Source of the DNA: JTS-RE37 sp041744575
GTDB taxonomy: Bacteria; Bacteroidota; Bacteroidia; Flavobacteriales; Flavobacteriaceae
Assembly: GCA_041744575.1 (NCBI GenBank)
Contig: JBGTKP010000055.1
Location: 1 to 19,140, forward strand
DNA: 19,140 bases
Direction: 5' to 3'
How positions within the stretch are numbered: the stretch's first letter is position 1; each line of letters starts with the position of its first letter. Below are positions 13,870 to 19,140 of this stretch, piece by piece. A program made the translations under genes and the position numbers. Below the pieces are notes generated by a model. That model had not been told where the DNA came from. It was given only the letters and a program-made list of their open reading frames with translations, and made no database searches.

Positions 13870-16458
13870 ATGAGGACCCTCTGGTGTTTTAAAAAAAACC
13901 ATGTAAAAATAGGTTTAATATTGGTAGCTGTCACTCTCGGCTCCTGCAATACATTAAGAAGGGTAGATGACAATGAGTTGTTACTCACAAAAAACGAGAT
14001 CCACGCCGATGGGGAAAAGGTGGTGAACGAAGACCTTAACAGCCTTCTTATTCAGAAGCCGAACAGTGCGGTTCTAGGCTACAACCTGAGACTGAACCTA
14101 TACAATCTGGCTAAAGTGGATCCGGATTCGTCCTATCAGGCATGGTTGCATAAAACCGACAAAAGGGAAGATCGCCTGGTCTCCCTTCTTTCCAGAAAAC
14201 AGGTCGATCGGCTTGGTGAGTCCTTTATGGTAAAGGGCTACAGCGAGTGGCTGAAGAGTATCGGAGAACCCCCTGTAATCATAGATACCACCAAAACCAG
14301 GAGGTCTCTTGAAAGAATTAGTGCCTACTATGGCAGCAAAGGCTACTTTAACAATACCACCCGCTATGAGATAGACAGCAGTAACCGGGCAAAACGTGCG
14401 GGGATTGATTACAGGATTACCCTCGGAAAGCCCTATATGATAGATTCCCTGACGAAAAGAATAGATTCAAGGGCAATAGATTCGATTTACAATCTTCATA
14501 AATCGTTTTCATATATCCAGCAGGACAGGCAATTTGATCTGGACGACTTCAATTCCGAACGCAAACGGCTTACCACCCTCTTCCGGAACTCCGGAGTCCA
14601 CAATTTTCAGGAAAGTTCCATAACCTACGATATTGTTCGCGACACCATGCGGCTCGCCGATGATCAGGAAATGGATGTTGAATTAAATATTGACAACCTG
14701 AGGAAGCGGGGTGATAGCGTCCTGACCACCTCCGAATACAAGGTACACCGGTTTAACAAAGTAAATATTTATGCCGATTACACCTTTGGAGACAACCTTG
14801 ATTCCCTGAAATCTGTGGATTACGAAGATTATACCATCTATTATAAGGAAAAGTTGCGTTATAAACCCAAGGCACTTACCGATGCCGTATTCCTGAAAAA
14901 AGACAGTGTTTACCGCGATATCGACCGGCTGCGTACCTACAGGCAGATCACCAATCTGAATACCTTTAAATACCCGAACATTGAGTTCATTGAAGATAGC
15001 ACGCAAACAAAACTCGCTTCCAATATCTACCTTGCCCCCCGGTCAAAATATTCCCTGGGGCTCGATTTTGATGTGACGCACTCGAATATACAGCGGATTG
15101 GTATCGGATTCAGTACCTCCATGATTACCAGAAATGTTTTTGGTGGGGCGGAAACCCTGAGTATCTCGGCCGGAGGCACCTTTGGGTTGCTCAGTGATGA
15201 TAACCTCATAGACGATTTCTTTTCGGAAATCGGTGGTGATATCAATTTGAGTTTTCCCAGGATATGGTTCCCCTTTATCAGCACCAAACGTATTATTCCC
15301 TATTACATGCTTCCCAGGACAAGGGTATCGGCCGGCACCAGTTTTCAGAAAAATATTGGCCTGGATAAGCAAACCTTCAATACCATTTATGGTTACAACT
15401 GGACCCCTTCGGATTTTCTGAGACACACCTTAGAGTTATTGAACATCCAGTTTATCCGCAATGTGAACCCGCAAAATTTTTTCAACGTTTATGGCAGCTC
15501 CTATAACCGATTGGACGATATCGCTGATGCCTATCAGAATATTGAGGAACTGGCTCCAAATTTTGAGGAAAGCGGTGATCCTGATGACCCCAGCCGACTC
15601 AACATCCCCGAAGGCACCACCGGGTTTACCAATGCTATTCTGAACAGGGATGTATCCTCAGGACCGTTAGTATTTAGGGACGTCAGCAGAATAGAGGAGC
15701 GACGGGTACGACTTACCGAAAACAACCTCATATTCACCACCAATTATTCCTTCACAAAAAACAACAGGAACGGACTTTCCGATAACAATTTCTATCAGTT
15801 TCGTCTGAAAGTCGAAAGCGCCGGCAATTTATTGGCCGGAATTGCCAATATCATCCCCTTTAATAAAAATGACAACAGGGATCTGCTGGTTTTCGGGGTT
15901 CCATTTTCTCAATATCTCAAAACAGAATTCGATTATATAAAACACTGGACTGTAAACAGATCAGACGTCCTGGCCTTCAGGACGTTCCTCGGAGTTGCGG
16001 TCCCCTATGGCAATTCGACCAGTATCCCCTTTACCAGAAGTTACTTTGCGGGAGGGTCTAATGATAACAGGGCATGGAACCCTTACTCACTTGGACCCGG
16101 GAGTACACAGAACAATAATGATTTTAACGAAGCCAACCTCAAAATAGCATTGAATCTTGAATACCGGTTTCCCATTGTCGGGAATATCAAAGGCGCCCTC
16201 TTTGCAGATGCCGGAAATATCTGGAACATCTGGGACAGTGAAGAAGACCCGGCGGCCATTTTCAGCGGGATAGGTTCTCTCGCCGATATAGCTCTGGGCA
16301 CCGGAATGGGGTTGCGATATGATTTCACTTATTTTGTATTCAGGCTCGATTTTGGTTTCAAAACCTATAATCCGGCGGAAGAACCTGCAAGGAGATGGTT
16401 CAGCGACTATAACTTTGCCAACGGAGAGCTTCAAATTGGGATTAATTATCCCTTTTAA
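13870..16458 (+). CDS. tamL: TamL: BamA/TamA-superfamily outer-membrane lipoprotein
   Basis: This 862-residue Omp85-superfamily protein carries a lipoprotein signal: a basic N-terminus, hydrophobic residues 14-24 and lipobox LGSC with the lipidated Cys26. That combination defines TamL, the Bacteroidota counterpart of TamA, which works with TamB in outer-membrane biogenesis. Roughly residues 30-400 form periplasmic POTRA-like repeats, for example RRSLERISAYYGSKGYFNN near 143-160. The C-terminal part is the 16-stranded barrel, ending in GINYPF with a terminal phenylalanine as in outer-membrane barrels. I chose the ATG at 13870 because it gives a normal signal peptide and follows a -7 box; the upstream in-frame TTG at 13804 would add an unlikely extension inside the neighbouring gene. 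Confidence 0.9.
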   Translation: MRTLWCFKKNHVKIGLILVAVTLGSCNTLRRVDDNELLLTKNEIHADGEKVVNEDLNSLLIQKPNSAVLGYNLRLNLYNLAKVDPDSSYQAWLHKTDKREDRLVSLLSRKQVDRLGESFMVKGYSEWLKSIGEPPVIIDTTKTRRSLERISAYYGSKGYFNNTTRYEIDSSNRAKRAGIDYRITLGKPYMIDSLTKRIDSRAIDSIYNLHKSFSYIQQDRQFDLDDFNSERKRLTTLFRNSGVHNFQESSITYDIVRDTMRLADDQEMDVELNIDNLRKRGDSVLTTSEYKVHRFNKVNIYADYTFGDNLDSLKSVDYEDYTIYYKEKLRYKPKALTDAVFLKKDSVYRDIDRLRTYRQITNLNTFKYPNIEFIEDSTQTKLASNIYLAPRSKYSLGLDFDVTHSNIQRIGIGFSTSMITRNVFGGAETLSISAGGTFGLLSDDNLIDDFFSEIGGDINLSFPRIWFPFISTKRIIPYYMLPRTRVSAGTSFQKNIGLDKQTFNTIYGYNWTPSDFLRHTLELLNIQFIRNVNPQNFFNVYGSSYNRLDDIADAYQNIEELAPNFEESGDPDDPSRLNIPEGTTGFTNAILNRDVSSGPLVFRDVSRIEERRVRLTENNLIFTTNYSFTKNNRNGLSDNNFYQFRLKVESAGNLLAGIANIIPFNKNDNRDLLVFGVPFSQYLKTEFDYIKHWTVNRSDVLAFRTFLGVAVPYGNSTSIPFTRSYFAGGSNDNRAWNPYSLGPGSTQNNNDFNEANLKIALNLEYRFPIVGNIKGALFADAGNIWNIWDSEEDPAAIFSGIGSLADIALGTGMGLRYDFTYFVFRLDFGFKTYNPAEEPARRWFSDYNFANGELQIGINYPF

Positions 16459-16471
16459 GCCAATTAATTCT

Positions 16472-16479
16472 TACTTTTG
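16472..16479 (+). promoter_or_regulatory. -7 promoter box for fbaA-accD
   Basis: TACTTTTG matches TAnnTTTG, 13 nt after the tamL stop and 24 nt before the fbaA ATG. It overlaps the alternative TTG start at 16477, which argues against that start. No clear -33 box. Confidence 0.55.
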
Positions 16480-16503
16480 CACCATCCAAAACAGAATCAT
16501 TTT

Positions 16504-17571
16504 ATGTCTCACAATATTAAACCCGGGGTTGCCACCGGTGATGAAGTTCAGGAAATTTTTAAATATGCCAAGGAGAAAGGGTTTGCGCTTCCGGCTGTAA
16601 ATGTCATTGGGTCCAATACGATCAATGGTGTCCTTGAAACCGCAGCCGCACTAAAAGCACCTGTCATCATTCAATTTTCCAATGGGGGAGCGCAGTTCAA
16701 TGCCGGGAAAGGTTTGTCGAATGAGGCGGAGAAAGCCGCTATCCACGGCGCTGTTGCCGGCGCGAGACATATTCATGAACTGGCTGCCGCTTATGGCGCC
16801 ACTGTCATTTTGCATACGGATCATTGTGCAAAGAAATTGCTGCCATGGATTGACGGCCTGCTTGACGCCAGTGAAGTCCACTATGAGCAAACCGGGAAAT
16901 CCCTTTTCAGCTCTCATATGATCGACCTGTCAGAGGAACCGATTGAGGAGAATATAGACATCTGCAAAAGATACCTCACAAGAATGAGTAAGATGCAAAT
17001 GACGCTGGAAATTGAACTCGGAATAACAGGCGGGGAAGAAGATGGGGTGGATAACAGTGAGGTGGATGATTCCAAGTTATACACCCAACCAGAAGAAGTC
17101 GCATATGCCTACGAAGAGTTGTCCAAGGTAAGCCATAGATTTACCATTGCGGCCGCTTTTGGGAATGTTCATGGGGTTTACAAGCCAGGGAACGTAAAAC
17201 TTACACCCAAAATACTTAAAAATTCTCAGGAGTATATCAGTCAGAAATACGGAGTACCCCACAACCACATCGATTTTGTATTTCATGGGGGTTCCGGATC
17301 TTCCGTTGAAGAAATTCGGGAAGGAATAGGATATGGGGTGATAAAAATGAATATTGACACGGATATGCAATACGCCTATACTGCAGGAGTAAGGGATTAT
17401 ATTCAAAGTAAAAAAGACTACCTTCAGTCCCAGATTGGAAATCCTGAAGGAGCGGACCATCCCAATAAAAAGGCCTATGATCCGAGGGTATGGCTCCGGG
17501 AAGGTGAAAAATCTTTTGTAGCCCGCTTAAAGAAAGCTTTCGAAGATCTTAATAACGTTAATACCCTCTGA
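16504..17571 (+). CDS. fbaA: class II fructose-bisphosphate aldolase
   Basis: This zinc-dependent aldolase splits fructose 1,6-bisphosphate into dihydroxyacetone phosphate and glyceraldehyde 3-phosphate, and runs in reverse for gluconeogenesis. The 355 residues resemble the E. coli FbaA type. The catalytic aspartate and zinc ligands are in place: Asp106 and His107 in LHTDHCAKK, Glu171 in EIELGITGGEEDGVDN, His223 in GNVHGVYKPGN and His261 in FHGGSGSS. These align with E. coli Asp109, His110, Glu174, His226 and His264 with a constant offset of three. The ATG at 16504 (MSHNIKPGV) is preferred over the TTG at 16477, which overlaps the promoter box. accD follows 38 nt later without a visible promoter. 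Confidence 0.96.
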   Translation: MSHNIKPGVATGDEVQEIFKYAKEKGFALPAVNVIGSNTINGVLETAAALKAPVIIQFSNGGAQFNAGKGLSNEAEKAAIHGAVAGARHIHELAAAYGATVILHTDHCAKKLLPWIDGLLDASEVHYEQTGKSLFSSHMIDLSEEPIEENIDICKRYLTRMSKMQMTLEIELGITGGEEDGVDNSEVDDSKLYTQPEEVAYAYEELSKVSHRFTIAAAFGNVHGVYKPGNVKLTPKILKNSQEYISQKYGVPHNHIDFVFHGGSGSSVEEIREGIGYGVIKMNIDTDMQYAYTAGVRDYIQSKKDYLQSQIGNPEGADHPNKKAYDPRVWLREGEKSFVARLKKAFEDLNNVNTL

Positions 17572-17609
17572 ACATTTTGGAAAAGGGAGTTGAAAATAAA
17601 ATAACGCCT

Positions 17610-18470
17610 ATGTCTTTGTGGTTCAAAAGAAAGGAAAAAGGAATACAAACCTCCACGGAACAAAAAAAAGATACACCACGCGGTCTGTGGTACAAATCGC
17701 CGACAGGGAAAATAGTGGAATCCGAGGAACTTGCCCGTAATTTTTACGTGAGCCCTGAAGACGACTACCATGTACGCATAGGCAGTAAAGAATATTTTGA
17801 AATCCTTTTTGACAACAACAAATTCAAGGAGCTGGATGCAAAATTGTCATCCAAAGACCCTTTGAAATTTGTCGACACCAAGAAATATTCTGACCGCTTA
17901 AAGGCGGCGCAAAAAAAAACAGGACTAAAGGACGCTGTCAGAACAGGCATAGGGAAATCACTCGGAAAAGACCTTGTGGTGGCATGTATGGATTTCAGCT
18001 TTATTGGCGGATCTATGGGTAGTGTTGTTGGTGAAAAAATTGCACGGGCCATTGACCATTCCATAAAACATAAGATTCCGTTTGTCATGATTTCAAAATC
18101 GGGGGGTGCCCGAATGATGGAGGCCGCCCTTTCCCTGATGCAACTTGCCAAGACCGCTGCCAAACTGGCCCAGCTGTCCGAAGTAAAGGTGCCTTATATT
18201 TCCCTTTGTACAGATCCTACTACCGGAGGGACCACAGCGTCCTATGCGATGCTTGGTGATATCAATGTCTCCGAACCTGGTGCCCTCATCGGTTTTGCAG
18301 GGCCACGCGTAGTTAAGGAAGCTACGGGAAAGGAATTACCGGAAGGATTTCAAACCGCTGAATTCGTTCTGGAACATGGGTTTCTTGACTTCATTACCCA
18401 TCGCAGGGAGCTCAAAACCAAAATAAATCTTTATATCGATCTGATCGAGAACAATCCCATTCGAAAATAA
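17610..18470 (+). CDS. accD: acetyl-CoA carboxylase carboxyltransferase subunit beta, lacking the zinc ribbon cysteines
   Basis: AccD with AccA moves the carboxyl group from biotin to acetyl-CoA, giving malonyl-CoA for fatty acid synthesis. The crotonase-fold core is intact: MDFSFIGGSMGSVVGEKI (127-144), SKSGGARMMEAALSLMQLAK (162-181), DPTTGGTTASYA (202-213) and EPGALIGFAGPRV (222-234). The odd feature is the N-terminus. The GLWYK lead-in (25-29) is present, but the usual C-x2-C ... C-x2-C ribbon reads SPTG (30-33) and SPEDDYH (48-54), so all four ligands are gone. I recall the same replacement in other flavobacterial AccD proteins. The ATG at 17610 (MSLWFKRK) fits the family; an in-frame TTG at 17577 is less likely. 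Probably co-transcribed with fbaA. Confidence 0.94.
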   Translation: MSLWFKRKEKGIQTSTEQKKDTPRGLWYKSPTGKIVESEELARNFYVSPEDDYHVRIGSKEYFEILFDNNKFKELDAKLSSKDPLKFVDTKKYSDRLKAAQKKTGLKDAVRTGIGKSLGKDLVVACMDFSFIGGSMGSVVGEKIARAIDHSIKHKIPFVMISKSGGARMMEAALSLMQLAKTAAKLAQLSEVKVPYISLCTDPTTGGTTASYAMLGDINVSEPGALIGFAGPRVVKEATGKELPEGFQTAEFVLEHGFLDFITHRRELKTKINLYIDLIENNPIRK

Positions 18471-18572
18471 GGGTTCCCGCCCGGATCTCAAATCGACCGG
18501 CATACGCGACGTGAAGGACCATAATCTCCTATAAAAAAAGCGGGTCAGACCCCATCTTTCTAAAAATATTTC

Positions 18573-18580
18573 TATCTTTG
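18573..18580 (+). promoter_or_regulatory. -7 promoter box for rpsO
   Basis: TATCTTTG is an exact TAnnTTTG match, 54 nt before the rpsO ATG. Transcription would start near 18583-18585, giving a leader of about 50 nt that opens with a stem-loop. Confidence 0.6.
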
Positions 18581-18584
18581 CGCC

Positions 18585-18599
18585 CTGATTGAAAATCAG
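18585..18599 (+). promoter_or_regulatory. stem-loop at the predicted 5' end of rpsO mRNA
   Basis: CTGATT (18585-18590) and AATCAG (18594-18599) are perfect complements with a GAA loop, starting at about the predicted transcription start. It could protect the 5' end or take part in S15 autoregulation, which in other bacteria works through structured rpsO leaders. Confidence 0.45.
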
Positions 18600-18634
18600 T
18601 CAGATACATAAAAATCATTAAAATTAATATTGGA

Positions 18635-18904
18635 ATGTATTTAACAACTGAAATAAAGTCCGGGATTTTTAAAAAACACGGCGGCTCCGAAAAAAATACA
18701 GGATCCACAGAAGGGCAGATTGCACTCTTCACGCATAGGATCAATCATTTAAGCGGACATCTGAAGTCAAATCAAAAGGATTTCAACACCGAACGTTCTC
18801 TGGTACGTCTTGTGGGAAAACGCAGAAGCCTGCTGGATTACCTAAAGAAAAATGATATTGAAAAGTACCGTTTACTTATTAAAGAATTGAATATCAGAAA
18901 ATAA
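18635..18904 (+). CDS. rpsO: 30S ribosomal protein S15
   Basis: S15 is a primary binder of 16S rRNA helices 20-22 and helps form bridge B4 with the large subunit. The 89 residues are the standard length. Family signatures are GSTEGQIALFTHRINHLSGHL (22-42), the rRNA-contacting HLKSNQKDF region (40-48), and RSLVRLVGKRRSLLDYLKKND (53-73). The ATG at 18635 has a weak GGA upstream. It is followed by the start of pnp, the same rpsO-pnp order as in E. coli and many other bacteria. Confidence 0.97.
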   Translation: MYLTTEIKSGIFKKHGGSEKNTGSTEGQIALFTHRINHLSGHLKSNQKDFNTERSLVRLVGKRRSLLDYLKKNDIEKYRLLIKELNIRK

Positions 18905-18908
18905 TTTA

Positions 18909-18933
18909 AAAAGGGAGGCGCTGCTTCCCTTTT
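18909..18933 (+). terminator. intrinsic terminator or attenuator after rpsO
   Basis: AAAAGGGA (18909-18916) pairs perfectly with TCCCTTTT (18926-18933) around a 9-nt loop, beginning 4 nt after the rpsO stop. The T-run is only the four T of the 3' arm, so termination may be partial. That would let some transcripts read on into pnp, which shows no clear promoter of its own. Confidence 0.6.
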
Positions 18934-19051
18934 CAAACAGTACCAAGTCCCCTCACAGGGCAATTTAAAAAGCTTACTCCTGGTTTTTCATTGGTCAACA
19001 CACACAACACAACCCTGGCCGTTCGGTAAGACGGTAGACCATTGTTTAACG

Positions 19052-19070
19052 GGTCCGCTCTGTGCGGATC
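19052..19070 (+). promoter_or_regulatory. stem-loop just upstream of pnp
   Basis: GGTCCGC (19052-19058) pairs with GCGGATC (19064-19070), with one G-T pair, around a TCTGT loop. It ends 13 nt before the pnp ATG, close enough to affect ribosome access or to be a cleavage site. PNPase controls its own leader after RNase III cutting in E. coli; a similar role here is a guess. Confidence 0.4.
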
Positions 19071-19083
19071 ACAATTTAATTTT

Positions 19084-19140
19084 ATGATTCCAAAAACATT
19101 CAGAGAGGTCATTGACCTCGGTGACGGCAGGGAAATCTCT
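19084..19140 (+). CDS. pnp: polyribonucleotide nucleotidyltransferase (PNPase), N-terminal fragment
   Basis: Nineteen codons are visible before the window ends, reading MIPKTFREVIDLGDGREIS, the typical N-terminus of Bacteroidota PNPase. The enzyme degrades RNA from the 3' end using phosphate and releases nucleoside diphosphates. Position after rpsO supports the call. A 179-nt spacer with two hairpins separates the genes, and I see no TAnnTTTG box in it, so expression probably depends on read-through from rpsO. Confidence 0.88.
   Translation, partial: MIPKTFREVIDLGDGREIS

Noticed and set aside
13846..13902. Upstream ATG extending the SpoU methyltransferase by 19 residues
   Set aside because: The family starts at MVVKSQIKFIKSL; the extension would overlap the tamL start and promoter.
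16477..16503. TTG start adding 9 residues to the aldolase
   Set aside because: The TTG is part of the TACTTTTG promoter box, and the ATG at 16504 matches the family.
17577..17609. TTG start adding 11 residues to AccD
   Set aside because: ATG at 17610 gives the usual MSLWFKR-like N-terminus; there is no support for the extension, although it cannot be ruled out.
1..19140. tRNA, rRNA, CRISPR array, insertion sequence, phage or toxin-antitoxin genes
   Set aside because: I looked through the gaps and flanks and saw no cloverleaf, spaced direct repeats, transposase or integrase motifs, or terminal inverted repeats around genes.

Overview
The window looks like chromosomal core from a member of the Bacteroidota, most likely Flavobacteriaceae. 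Three lines of evidence point there. First, it carries genes found only in that phylum or most typical of it: a type IX secretion plug protein, PorT, the lipoprotein TamL and a DUF3667 protein. Second, the Bacteroidota promoter -7 element TAnnTTTG recurs in front of genes. Third, gene neighbourhoods such as ubiE-porT are typical of the group. I see no insertion sequence, phage gene, CRISPR array, tRNA or rRNA. This is housekeeping DNA rather than an accessory island.

Layout. Positions 1-32 hold the first ten codons of nqrA (minus strand), divergent from a plus-strand run of T9SS plug protein (183-1427), DUF3667 membrane protein (1512-2591), apaG (2601-2987) and pruA (3232-4863, with its own promoter). 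A gene-poor stretch (4864-5344) follows. It is rich in inverted repeats and holds one good candidate promoter whose -7 box touches an inverted repeat; a 42-codon orphan reading frame follows it (5345-5473). rsmG (5483-6109, minus) is divergent from a fatty-acid desaturase plus aminotransferase pair (6213-8527). trkA-trkH (11395-8553, minus) encode a potassium uptake system. ubiE-porT (11615-13046, plus) converge on a SpoU-family RNA methyltransferase (13123-13845, minus), which is divergent from tamL (13870-16458). fbaA-accD (16504-18470) and rpsO-pnp (18635 to the window edge) finish the window.

How the genes relate. The main functional themes are cell-envelope building (T9SS plug, PorT, TamL, desaturase, AccD), central metabolism and respiration (NqrA, PruA, aminotransferase, aldolase, menaquinone methylation), ion homeostasis (TrkAH) and translation or RNA handling (RsmG, SpoU methylase, S15, PNPase). 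Two T9SS genes lie about 10 kb apart, each paired with a respiratory-quinone gene (nqrA, ubiE) rather than with other T9SS genes.

Most interesting points: AccD has lost all four cysteines of its zinc ribbon; an operator-like inverted repeat surrounds the predicted start of the orphan transcript upstream of 5345; the pruA-rsmG gap is densely structured, including crossing complementary segments; a hairpin sits at the predicted 5' end of the rpsO mRNA, a candidate S15 feedback site; and ubiE and tamL have -7 boxes only 4-6 nt from their start codons, implying leaderless or nearly leaderless mRNAs. I did not find a clear, new multi-gene system.
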